NCBI RefSeq assembly: GCF_000482325.1
Contig: NZ_KI535296.1
Span: forward strand, 73,383-137,382
Length of the DNA stretch: 64,000 nt
Direction of reading: 5' to 3'
From: Bacillus sp. UNC438CL73TsuS30
GTDB taxonomy: Bacteria > Bacillota > Bacilli > Bacillales > Cytobacillaceae
The position numbers and the translations under genes were made by a program. Under the pieces are notes generated by a model. The model was not told the DNA's origin. It did no database searches and saw nothing but the letters and a program-made list of their open reading frames with translations. Numbering within the stretch: position 1 is the first letter of the stretch; every line of letters starts with the position of its first letter. Shown one piece after another: positions 1 through 6,477 of this stretch.

Positions 1-512
1 AAAATCGCCTTTGTTTTTTCCGTGATGGCAGATTCGATTTGCTCCGCTGTTACCTTAAACCCGTTGTCCGGTGAAGTCGAAACCGGAACAGGTTTACCGC
101 CAGCCAATGCAACCAATGGAGCATATGCCACGAATGCTGGTTCAACAATCAAAACTTCTTCCCCTTGGTTTAAAATCGCACGGAAAGCGAGGTCAATTGC
201 CTGACTTGCCCCGACGGTAACGATCACTTGATCTTTAGGATTATATTCGACAGAAAAGCGATTATTTAAGTATTTACAGATTTCCTGGCGTAATTCCAGC
301 AACCCCGGATTGGCAGTATAAGAGGTAATTCCCTGCTCGAGTGAAAGAATCGTTGCCTCGCGAATATTCCAGGGGGTGACGAAATCCGGTTCGCCCACCC
401 CTAACGAAATAACGCCCTCCATACTGGCAGCCAAATCGAAAAATTTACGAATTCCTGAAGGCTGAATGTCTTTTGCTAATTGCGAAATATAGGAAGAATA
501 CCCGTTTTTCAT
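1..512 (-). CDS. alaT: Aminotransferase class I/II, AlaT/YugH-like (cut by left edge)
   Basis: The reverse strand reads from an ATG at 512 to the left edge without a stop, giving about 170 N-terminal residues. The start MKNGYSSYISQLAKDIQPSG, the segment SLGVGEPDFVTPWNIREA and the later TVGASQAIDLAFRAIL are typical of PLP-dependent fold-type I aminotransferases (aspartate aminotransferase superfamily); the PLP lysine lies beyond the edge. The start codon overlaps the stop of the upstream Lrp/AsnC regulator gene (ATGA), so the two are translationally coupled. In Bacillus subtilis the same pair is yugG-yugH, renamed alaR-alaT for the alanine transaminase and its regulator; I transfer that name by family and gene order. 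Another amino-acid substrate is possible. Confidence 0.85.
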   Translation of the reverse strand, partial: MKNGYSSYISQLAKDIQPSGIRKFFDLAASMEGVISLGVGEPDFVTPWNIREATILSLEQGITSYTANPGLLELRQEICKYLNNRFSVEYNPKDQVIVTVGASQAIDLAFRAILNQGEEVLIVEPAFVAYAPLVALAGGKPVPVSTSPDNGFKVTAEQIESAITEKTKAI

Positions 513-1012
513 GGTGTAACCACCATCCTGCGATCCTTATCTTCGCCGCCTTCAAAATTAACTCCATCATGCTTATATTTTTTTAACATGAAATGGGTGG
601 TGGTGGAGATCACATGCTCAATCGTTGATAGTTTTTCCGAAACAAAGTTGGCAATCTGATTCATCGTTTTTCCTTCTATTGTAATCGACAGATCATATGC
701 ACCGGACATCAGATACAAAGAAGATACCTCCGGAAAACGAGCGATTCTTTCCGCCACTTCATCAAAACCAACGCCGCGTTTCGGAGTAACCTTTACTTCA
801 ATCATGGCAATAATGTTTGCTTCGCCTTCAACCTTACTCCAGTTGATCAATGTCGGGTAACTGATAATAACCTTTTGATCTTCTAATTTTTTAATCGTGT
901 TTTTGACGGTTTCTTCATCGCTCATGACCATGGATGCGATGGTGGCCGCCGATAATTGGTGGTCCTCTTCAAGTATTTTTAAAATTTCAATTTCTTCACT
1001 GCTCAGTTTCAT
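509..1012 (-). CDS. alaR: Lrp/AsnC family transcriptional regulator (AlaR/YugG-like)
   Basis: A 167-residue protein with an N-terminal winged helix-turn-helix (about residues 1-60) and a C-terminal RAM ligand-binding domain (about 70-150, including VSSLYLMSGAYDLSITIEG). An in-frame codon further upstream exists, but the ATG at 1012 is preceded at 6 nt by GGAGG, so MKLSSEEIEIL is the start. The stop overlaps the start of the aminotransferase gene by ATGA. Lrp-type proteins form octamers and respond to amino acids; the neighbour suggests this one controls the transaminase, as AlaR does for alaT in B. subtilis. The family call is firm; the ligand (alanine) is inferred from the homologous gene pair. 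Confidence 0.88.
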   Translation of the reverse strand: MKLSSEEIEILKILEEDHQLSAATIASMVMSDEETVKNTIKKLEDQKVIISYPTLINWSKVEGEANIIAMIEVKVTPKRGVGFDEVAERIARFPEVSSLYLMSGAYDLSITIEGKTMNQIANFVSEKLSTIEHVISTTTHFMLKKYKHDGVNFEGGEDKDRRMVVTP

Positions 1013-1247
1013 AACGAGCCTCCTCAAAGTATACAACCTCCAGTTTATAGGAGATTGGCGATAATCATCGAAATTAGTCGGTAATATTACTATAATAGGT
1101 TATTTTGAAATATCACTCAATTTAAATTCACTATTTTTTTATTAAAATTAATGGAAAGTAACAGGAAGTTGGAAGCCCCTTCCACTTTATTGAAAAATAC
1201 CCTCATAAGCCATACTAAAATTATCAAAATAAGGGAGATGTTAGGAT

Positions 1248-2111
1248 TTGATTGGTTTTATCGGACTTGGAATTATGGGCAGTCGTATGGCTGAAAATCT
1301 GCTAAAAAGCGGACATGAAATAGTCGTTTATAATCGAACAAAGGAAAAAGCGGAGGACCTTTTAAACAAGGGGGCAAATTGGGCTGCATCTCCGAAGGAA
1401 GTCGCTGCCCAGTCCACTGTTATTTTTACCATGCTTGCGGTGCCAAAGGCTGTGGAAGAGGTTGCCTTGGGTGAGGATGGATTTTTGGGGAGTTTATGTG
1501 AAGGCAGCCTATGGGTTGACTGCAGTACTGTCGATCCTGCGTTTACACGAAGAATGGCAGCGGAGGCAGAAAAACGTCAAATTCGCTTTTTGGATGCTCC
1601 TGTATCGGGCTCAAGAATTCCTGCAGAAAAGGCAGAGCTTGTTTTCCTCGTAGGCGGCAAGGAAGAGGATATGGGGGAGGTAAGGCCGCTGCTTCAGACC
1701 ATGGGGAAGGATGTTCTCTATCAAGGAGAAGTCGGAAAAGGGACTTCCATGAAAATGGTCATTAATTTAATGCTCGCCCAATCGATGGCTGCGTTTGCGG
1801 AGGCCTTGAATCTTGGTGAAGCTCTCGGTCTTCAAAAGGAAACTGTTATGGAGACATTGTTAAATGGGCCGACCGCGGCTCCAATGTTGAAAGGAAAAAA
1901 GACCAAGATTCTCTCCGGCGAGTATTCGGCCGATTTTCCGTTAAGGCTGATGCAAAAGGACCTTCAGTTAGTTTCCCAGGCGGCATACGAACACTCTTTA
2001 TCGATGCCAAGCGCCAACCTCACAAAGGAACTTTATGCGTTAGCAAAACAACAGGGCCTCGGGGAACTTGATTTCTCGGCCATCTATCAATTCCTAACAC
2101 CAACTAAATAG
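1248..2111 (+). CDS. ykwC: NAD(P)-dependent beta-hydroxyacid dehydrogenase, YkwC-like
   Basis: A 287-residue member of the 3-hydroxyisobutyrate dehydrogenase / 6-phosphogluconate dehydrogenase-like family. The Rossmann fingerprint GLGIMGSRM is at residues 6-14, the substrate motif DAPVSGSRIPAEKAEL is near residue 117, and the catalytic lysine lies in GKGTSMKMVINL near residue 170. Translation starts at a TTG (1248), preceded by AGGGAGATG; the next ATG would remove part of the nucleotide-binding motif. Size and sequence type fit B. subtilis YkwC. The gene converges on the EF-G-binding protein gene. The actual hydroxyacid substrate cannot be read from the sequence. Confidence 0.85.
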   Translation: MIGFIGLGIMGSRMAENLLKSGHEIVVYNRTKEKAEDLLNKGANWAASPKEVAAQSTVIFTMLAVPKAVEEVALGEDGFLGSLCEGSLWVDCSTVDPAFTRRMAAEAEKRQIRFLDAPVSGSRIPAEKAELVFLVGGKEEDMGEVRPLLQTMGKDVLYQGEVGKGTSMKMVINLMLAQSMAAFAEALNLGEALGLQKETVMETLLNGPTAAPMLKGKKTKILSGEYSADFPLRLMQKDLQLVSQAAYEHSLSMPSANLTKELYALAKQQGLGELDFSAIYQFLTPTK

Positions 2112-2120
2112 AAGGATGTG

Positions 2121-2158
2121 AAAACTTAACAATGGTGAAAGAAACCATGTGAAGTTTT
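2121..2158. terminator. Bidirectional hairpin between convergent genes
   Basis: AAAACTT (2121-2127) pairs with AAGTTTT (2152-2158), and inner ATGGT pairs with ACCAT. A-rich and T-rich ends allow it to act for both the dehydrogenase gene and the convergent EF-G-binding protein gene, whose stop lies at its right edge. Confidence 0.6.
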
Positions 2159-2808
2159 TACATTCCCAGTGATTCCTGAAGAAAGGCTGTCAAATAGTCG
2201 ACATTGGTTATTTTTTTATTGCACTCGGTACTATCGGTGCAAATATAATTGCCGATGGCTTTGTAGTAATCTGGGTTCTTGGACTTTTTCGCTTTTGTTA
2301 CGGTAGAAATGTAAGCAACCTGGCCAAACCGGTTACAGAAGGAACAGATATTCTTTTTACTGGCGGGAGTAGGTTTGCATTCGATGCCGGCAATTTTTCC
2401 CTCCAGCTCATAAACAATAAATTTTTTATTGGAACTGAGGTCGTTCCAGCTCAAATAGGTCAGTTGGCCGTGATCAATTTGTGATAAATCCGGCAGCTTT
2501 AATTTTTTATTTTTAGGAAACATCTTTTTCAACTGCTGCTCAGTGATTTTTGGAAAAGGGATTACGTAGGCGGAAAGCTGCTGGATATATTGGTCATATT
2601 CGGCATCAGTTTTCAGCTCTGAAAGGTCGAGCATTTTCTGCTGTTCTAATGTTGCATTTGGAAAAAGGTCGTTGATTTTAGCATTAGCTAAGTCGATCAC
2701 TGCAGTTAAAACGGTTGGGGCCACATTCTTTTTAGCGCTGTCCTTAATCAAGGCAATCTGATTTTTTATAAAATTAAGCTGTTCATTTCTAATAAATTTT
2801 TCGGTCAT
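2158..2808 (-). CDS. FusB/FusC-type elongation factor G-binding protein
   Basis: A 216-residue protein with the layout of FusB/FusC proteins: a helical N-terminal half and a C-terminal treble-clef-like zinc domain. The zinc ligands are visible as CSFC (about residue 156) and a later CTDSTEC pair (about 190). Family members bind EF-G and help release it from the ribosome when fusidic acid stalls it; chromosomal copies are common in Bacillaceae. Residues before the zinc domain (HGQLTYLSWNDLSSNKKFIVYE) also fit this family. The gene is monocistronic, flanked by hairpins on both sides. The name reflects family membership; fusidic acid resistance here is not shown. Confidence 0.82.
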   Translation of the reverse strand: MTEKFIRNEQLNFIKNQIALIKDSAKKNVAPTVLTAVIDLANAKINDLFPNATLEQQKMLDLSELKTDAEYDQYIQQLSAYVIPFPKITEQQLKKMFPKNKKLKLPDLSQIDHGQLTYLSWNDLSSNKKFIVYELEGKIAGIECKPTPASKKNICSFCNRFGQVAYISTVTKAKKSKNPDYYKAIGNYICTDSTECNKKITNVDYLTAFLQESLGM

Positions 2809-2902
2809 GCTGGGTATCTCCTATCATTCTCTATACTGTTTATTTTAAAAAATCATGCAGGTTTCTAAAATGGAGAAAATGGCTTAGAACTGTTTTTTAC
2901 AT

Positions 2903-2934
2903 AAAAAAACACTGATGAAGTTTTTTCACCAGTG
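2903..2934 (-). terminator. Rho-independent terminator after the CD3324-like gene
   Basis: On the minus strand CACTGGTGAA and TTCATCAGTG form a 10-bp stem (one G-T pair) with a short A-rich loop, followed by a run of seven T. It lies just downstream of the stop of the small gene at 2943-3212. Confidence 0.85.
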
Positions 2935-2942
2935 CTGTAGGT

Positions 2943-3212
2943 TTATGTCTTTTTCGAATAGACAATTTTTTTGATGGTTTCTGTTGAGAGATAGTGTTCC
3001 TCGGCTAATTGCTGAATGCTGCAGCCGCTGTTGAACTTTTCTTTAATAGCGGAATTGCGGTTATCGAGCAGCCGTCTCCCGCCGCTTGAGGTTCCCCATT
3101 GCCGATACTCCGTTTCCGGCTTGGGGATGTATAGGGTTTCCCCCTGTACATATTTTTGGATTTCTACGATCAGCTTTTCGGGTAAAACCTTGTTTGCATT
3201 AATATATTTCAT
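2943..3212 (-). CDS. CD3324 family small protein with C-terminal helix-turn-helix
   Basis: An 89-residue protein starting MKYINANKVLPEKLIVEIQK, characteristic of the CD3324-type hypothetical family found in Firmicutes. The N-terminus carries the conserved VLPEKLI...IQKYVQGETLYIPK segment; the C-terminal half (CSIQQLAEEHYLSTETIKKIV, about residues 63-84) reads as a helix-turn-helix, similar in type to Mor activator or resolvase-like HTHs. The ATG is preceded by AGGGGCTGG. The gene stands alone with its own terminator. Function is not established; a small DNA-binding regulator is the best guess. Confidence 0.75.
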   Translation of the reverse strand: MKYINANKVLPEKLIVEIQKYVQGETLYIPKPETEYRQWGTSSGGRRLLDNRNSAIKEKFNSGCSIQQLAEEHYLSTETIKKIVYSKKT

Positions 3213-3292
3213 TTTTGCCAGCCCCTTATTTTGATTTTGAAAAAAATAAGGTGCAAAGCCAAAATAGTAGAAAAGCTAGGTCAGCGATAAAT

Positions 3293-3385
3293 TTAAATGA
3301 TTCGCCCCATGCAAAGTATCGCCTTTCCAATATTAGGCTTTGCATGAGTGGCAGAAGTACCAGACAATCTTAAGTGATTCTCCAA
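3293..3385 (-). CDS. Possible 30-residue small protein (TTG start)
   Basis: The minus strand shows GGGAGGTG 6 nt before a TTG at 3385, then 30 sense codons (MENHLRLSGTSATHAKPNIG...) and a stop at 3293. A TATAAT hexamer lies about 30 bp upstream of the TTG. I do not recognise the peptide. The frame spans a perfect 9-bp inverted repeat (CATGCAAAG/CTTTGCATG), so the region may instead be a structured RNA. The strong ribosome site is the only real support for coding. Confidence 0.35.
   Translation of the reverse strand: MENHLRLSGTSATHAKPNIGKAILCMGRII
3308..3346. repeat. Perfect 9-bp inverted repeat CATGCAAAG ... CTTTGCATG
   Basis: Arms at 3308-3316 and 3338-3346 are exact reverse complements with a 21-nt spacer. 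There is no T-tract on either side, so this is not a simple terminator. It lies inside the possible small gene on the minus strand; protein operator and RNA hairpin are both possible. Confidence 0.5.
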
Positions 3386-3507
3386 CTGTACGCACCTCCC
3401 TTGATCTGTTGTTATTATAACAGAATCTCCCACAAGCGTGAGGGATTTATTTTTTTACAGCTGCTCCTGTCCAACTAGGAGTGTCCATGCCCACACGTTC
3501 GAACTGC

Positions 3508-3542
3508 CATTCGCATACTGTGTTTTTACAGAATGTCGAATG
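3508..3542 (+). promoter_or_regulatory. Imperfect hairpin abutting the ribosome site of the DUF1906-like gene
   Basis: CATTCGCATACTGT (3508-3521) pairs with ACAGAATGTCGAATG (3528-3542), loop GTTTTT. The right arm ends where the ribosome site TGGAGGG begins (3541-3547), 11 bp before the ATG at 3553. It could mask the site in mRNA or serve as an operator. Confidence 0.4.
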
Positions 3543-3552
3543 GAGGGAAAGT

Positions 3553-4455
3553 ATGAAAACACGAAAATGGTTTTGGACAATCGTTTTAAGTGCCATATTG
3601 GTTCTCCCGTTGCTTCTCGTAATGTTCCATGATAATGGAACGAAAAAGCAGTCAGATCTGCCTGATGTGCAGACAGTCTTGGGGGATAATACCGCAAAGA
3701 ATCCTGGAAAGACTCACCCCAATTCCCACTCCCAAACTCATTCCCAGCCTAAACCAAATCCCAAGGCAGACCATCAGCCTAAACCGGAAAAGAAGCCTGC
3801 TCCCAAACATAAAACCCTCTGGGGTGTCGATTCCGCTACAAAGGTGGATCAAGCATTTTTAAAATGTGTAAAAAAGCATTATGGCAAGCCGGCTGTGTTT
3901 GGCCGTTATTTAGAGACGAAAGAGGGAATCTCGACAGGACTTACGAAAAAAGAGGCTGACTTTCTTCACAAAGAGGGAGTCAAAGTTATTCCGATATTTA
4001 ATCATTTCATCGATGCTACCGGTTATAAAAATGGGGTGTCTGAAGCAAAAGAAGCAATACGCTATGCTAACAGGATAGGAATTCCAAAGGGGACCGCGAT
4101 TTTCGCCGATATCGAACCAAAATATCCCGTCGATGAAGGATTTATACGCGGTTGGGTCGATACCTTGCACAAATCGGATTATAAACCTGGAATCTACGGA
4201 GTGTTCACAAAGGAATCGAAGGTTACCTCCGCATATAAAAAAGCGATGGAGAAGGATAAGAATATTCAGGACCAGACCATCATCTGGAGCAGCAACCCCG
4301 AACCAGGAATCACCAACAAGGACAGCGCACCAAAATTTAAGCCCAAAGCGCCCGACAAAATAAACGTATCCATCTGGCAATACGGAATCGACGGCCAAAC
4401 CTGCAACATCGACACCAACCTCATCCAGTCAGAAGTAATAGAGGATCTATGGTAA
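3553..4455 (+). CDS. Secreted/anchored DUF1906-type glycoside-hydrolase-like protein
   Basis: A 300-residue protein: N-terminal signal peptide or membrane anchor (MKTRKWFWTIVLSAILVLPL, about residues 1-23), a low-complexity Pro/Lys/His/Gln linker (about 45-88), then a TIM-barrel-like domain resembling DUF1906 / Rv2525c-like glycoside hydrolase-like proteins. Supporting motifs are TLWGVDSATKVDQ, VKVIPIFNHF, GTAIFADIEP and the end VSIWQYGIDGQTCNIDTN, the last reminiscent of GH25-like folds. Translation starts at the ATG at 3553 behind GGAGGG. It acts outside the membrane, probably on cell-wall material, but catalysis is unproven for much of this family. Confidence 0.75.
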   Translation: MKTRKWFWTIVLSAILVLPLLLVMFHDNGTKKQSDLPDVQTVLGDNTAKNPGKTHPNSHSQTHSQPKPNPKADHQPKPEKKPAPKHKTLWGVDSATKVDQAFLKCVKKHYGKPAVFGRYLETKEGISTGLTKKEADFLHKEGVKVIPIFNHFIDATGYKNGVSEAKEAIRYANRIGIPKGTAIFADIEPKYPVDEGFIRGWVDTLHKSDYKPGIYGVFTKESKVTSAYKKAMEKDKNIQDQTIIWSSNPEPGITNKDSAPKFKPKAPDKINVSIWQYGIDGQTCNIDTNLIQSEVIEDLW

Positions 4456-4588
4456 AAAACAGTGCCAAAAAACAGTGCCTGACACCGGCCGTGGACTTTC
4501 TGCTCCTTTTGTCCGTGTGGGGTGGACTCTTATTGTCTATCAGTGATAACAGCTCTCCAATCAGCGAAACACAAAACTAAACAAAAAA

Positions 4589-4629
4589 TGCCTGGCACCA
4601 ATGTGAAAATTTCACAATGGTGCCAGGCA
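4589..4629. repeat. 41-bp near-perfect inverted repeat with TGCCTGGCACC ends
   Basis: TGCCTGGCACCAATGTGAAA (4589-4608) and the arm at 4610-4629 are reverse complements with one mismatch in 20 and a 1-nt centre. TGCCTGGCACC-type palindromes are dispersed in Bacillus-group genomes; related pieces (CAGTGCCTGACACC) lie at 4473-4486 and similar wording (GGTGACAGGCACCC) at 58407-58420. It sits just after the convergent ends of the DUF1906-like and IclR genes and can act as a terminator. Confidence 0.75.
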
Positions 4630-4643
4630 CTAACCAAGACTAG

Positions 4644-5381
4644 CTAATACCTGTACCCCAACTTCACCGAAATCCTTCTACCATATTCCACTACTCTGTC
4701 AATCAACAGCTTTTCCCGCTCCTCCGAAACTTGGAAATTGACATACCCAATGCTAATGGCGCCAATCAGCTCATTCATCTGGTTAAAAATGGGGGCGGCC
4801 ACCGCCGATGTTCCCTTCGTTTTCTCGCCATGACTGATGCCATAGCCCTGCAATTTTACAGCCTGCAATTTCTCGAAAAATGCGTCCTGGCCCTCAGCAG
4901 CGACCAGCGTACCAACAATTTTCTGAGACTCCGCCTGCGGCAGGAACGCGAGCATCGCCTTGTTTGCCGCACCAATATGCATCGGAATCCGATTGCCAAG
5001 CTGGTCATAAATTCGAATCGGGTTGGTCGGACAATCAATTCTTTCAACCACAAGCGACTCCAGCCCAAACGGCTTATTGTAATAAACACTTTCTCCAACC
5101 TCGTTCATTAATCGCTCCATTTCAGGGCGAATCTGGCCGACAAAATCGAAGCTGTCATATAACTGCAAACCATATTCCAGCCATTTATTTCCCAGCGTGT
5201 AAAGCTTCGAGGCCGGATCCTGCTGAATCAGTCCATGATCTTTCATTGAATTCAATAAGCGGTGGATGGTACTAACAGGAAGTTCGCACTCCTTCGATAT
5301 GTCCGTAATCGACAACCACTTTGCCGCATCACTGCCGGAAATAATCTCGATGATTTCCATCGCACGATCAATCGTTTGCAT
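4644..5381 (-). CDS. IclR family transcriptional regulator
   Basis: A 245-residue protein with an N-terminal winged HTH (MQTIDRAMEIIEII...LSITDISKECELPVSTIHRLLNSM, residues 1-55) and a C-terminal IclR effector domain (GNRIPMHIGAANKAMLAFL near residue 130; GTSAVAAPIFNQMNELIGAISI near 190). The start is the ATG at 5381 with AGGGG about 9 nt upstream; longer in-frame readings lack a ribosome site. It is divergent from the dimethylargininase gene, so it most likely controls that gene and perhaps the RocB-like gene. IclR proteins usually sense a small catabolite; the effector here is unknown. Confidence 0.88.
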   Translation of the reverse strand: MQTIDRAMEIIEIISGSDAAKWLSITDISKECELPVSTIHRLLNSMKDHGLIQQDPASKLYTLGNKWLEYGLQLYDSFDFVGQIRPEMERLMNEVGESVYYNKPFGLESLVVERIDCPTNPIRIYDQLGNRIPMHIGAANKAMLAFLPQAESQKIVGTLVAAEGQDAFFEKLQAVKLQGYGISHGEKTKGTSAVAAPIFNQMNELIGAISIGYVNFQVSEEREKLLIDRVVEYGRRISVKLGYRY

Positions 5382-5416
5382 TTCTTCAGTTCCCCTTTCT
5401 AAATAATGATTCAAAA

Positions 5417-5431
5417 TTCCGTAATGTGGAA
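5417..5431. promoter_or_regulatory. Candidate IclR operator TTCCGTAATGTGGAA
   Basis: Imperfect palindrome (TTCC...GGAA) in the leader of the IclR gene. A related TTCCACTATGTGAAA lies at 5533-5547 in front of the divergent gene. IclR proteins often bind such short TTCC/GGAA-type palindromes; assignment is by position and similarity only. Confidence 0.4.
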
Positions 5432-5472
5432 CATTATCCTTACTATACATTAATTTTTTAAAATTAAAAATA

Positions 5473-5501
5473 TTGACATGATTATCGAACTGCTATACTA
5501 T
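5473..5501 (+). promoter_or_regulatory. SigA-type promoter for the dimethylargininase gene
   Basis: TTGACA (5473-5478), 17-bp spacer, TACTAT (5496-5501). The ATG of the gene follows 64 bp downstream. Confidence 0.65.
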
Positions 5502-5511
5502 CAAATTATAA

Positions 5512-5547
5512 ATTTCATTTGATGAAATAAAATTCCACTATGTGAAA
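5512..5547. promoter_or_regulatory. Two palindromes just downstream of the ddaH promoter
   Basis: ATTTCAT-TTG-ATGAAAT (5512-5528) has perfect 7-bp arms. It is followed by TTCCACTATGTGAAA (5533-5547), which resembles the TTCCGTAATGTGGAA site on the IclR side. Both lie between the -10 and the ribosome site, where a repressor would block transcription. Confidence 0.45.
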
Positions 5548-5564
5548 AAACGGAGGTCAATTAC

Positions 5565-6326
5565 ATGTTTAAAAATGTTATCGTTAAAACCCCAGGGAAA
5601 ACATATGTAAACGGATTAACCACATCTGATCTAGGAACACCCATTTTAGAAAAAGCGCAAGAGCAACATGCATTTTACATAGCGGCCCTTAAACAGTGCG
5701 GCGTAGAGGTAACCGAGCTTCCTGCAAACGAAAACTACCCTGATTCCACTTTTGTTGAGGATACTGCCGTTCTCACCCCAGGATTCGCCGTAGTCACTAA
5801 TCCTGGAGCAACCACGCGAAATGGCGAAATTATTGAAATGGAACCGGTATTAAAGAAGTTTTATGACAAAATCTATCATATTGAAGCACCAGGAACTCTT
5901 GACGGCGGGGATATTTTACAAATTGAAGATCATTTCTATATCGGAATTTCAGCAAGAACCAACCATGAAGGTGCCAAACAATTAAAGCAAATCCTTGAAT
6001 CGGAAAACTACAAAGCTACCATTGTTGAATTAGAGAAATTCTTCCACTTAAAAACCGGAGTTAACTACATTGGAGAAGGAATCATCTTGGCCGCAGGTGA
6101 ATTCATCGATCATGCTGACTTCAATTCTTACAAAAAAATTATTGTGCCACCGGAAGAAGAGTACGCAGCCAACTGTATCCGCGTTAACGATTATGTGATC
6201 GTCCCAGCTGGATTCCCGGAAACCAAGAAAAATATTGAGGATGCAGGTTTCAAAACCATTGAAGTCGATACAACCGAATTCCGTAAATTAGACGGTGGAC
6301 TAAGCTGCCTGTCCTTACGTTTCTAA
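5565..6326 (+). CDS. ddaH: Dimethylargininase (N(G),N(G)-dimethylarginine dimethylaminohydrolase)
   Basis: A 253-residue member of the amidinotransferase/DDAH fold. Family residues are visible: the substrate carboxylate region PDSTFVEDTAVL (about residues 60-71), TLDGGDIL (about 110), catalytic His in FHLKTGVNYIG (about 163) and catalytic Cys near the C-terminus in GGLSCLSLRF. DDAHs hydrolyse methylated arginines to citrulline plus methylamines. The ATG has CGGAGGTC upstream. The next gene encodes a RocB-like protein and the divergent gene an IclR regulator, so an arginine-derivative breakdown unit is likely. Arginine deiminase is a less likely alternative because of the short, DDAH-like length. 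Confidence 0.85.
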   Translation: MFKNVIVKTPGKTYVNGLTTSDLGTPILEKAQEQHAFYIAALKQCGVEVTELPANENYPDSTFVEDTAVLTPGFAVVTNPGATTRNGEIIEMEPVLKKFYDKIYHIEAPGTLDGGDILQIEDHFYIGISARTNHEGAKQLKQILESENYKATIVELEKFFHLKTGVNYIGEGIILAAGEFIDHADFNSYKKIIVPPEEEYAANCIRVNDYVIVPAGFPETKKNIEDAGFKTIEVDTTEFRKLDGGLSCLSLRF

Positions 6327-6477
6327 TATCTTCATAGAAAAAGCTGCTTAGTTATGCCGCTCTTGACATGAAATGCCAGTCTATTAATGATAGTAAATAG
6401 ATTGTTATAGCAGTATATTTAAAATGAGTTCCGCTTTTTTAAACAAAGTGTATTACCTTAAAAGGGGATAGAAGATC

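Noticed and set aside
3308..3346. Possible known riboswitch (c-di-GMP or preQ1 type)
   Set aside because: The inverted repeat and the wording GCAAAGCCTA recall parts of known aptamers, but the remaining conserved segments are missing.
3910..4398. 162-codon open frame on the minus strand inside the DUF1906-like gene
   Set aside because: It lies fully antisense to a gene with signal peptide, good ribosome site and recognisable domain, and has no ribosome site of its own.
4880..5275. 131-codon plus-strand frame opposite the IclR gene
   Set aside because: Antisense shadow; the IclR reading has complete HTH and effector domains.
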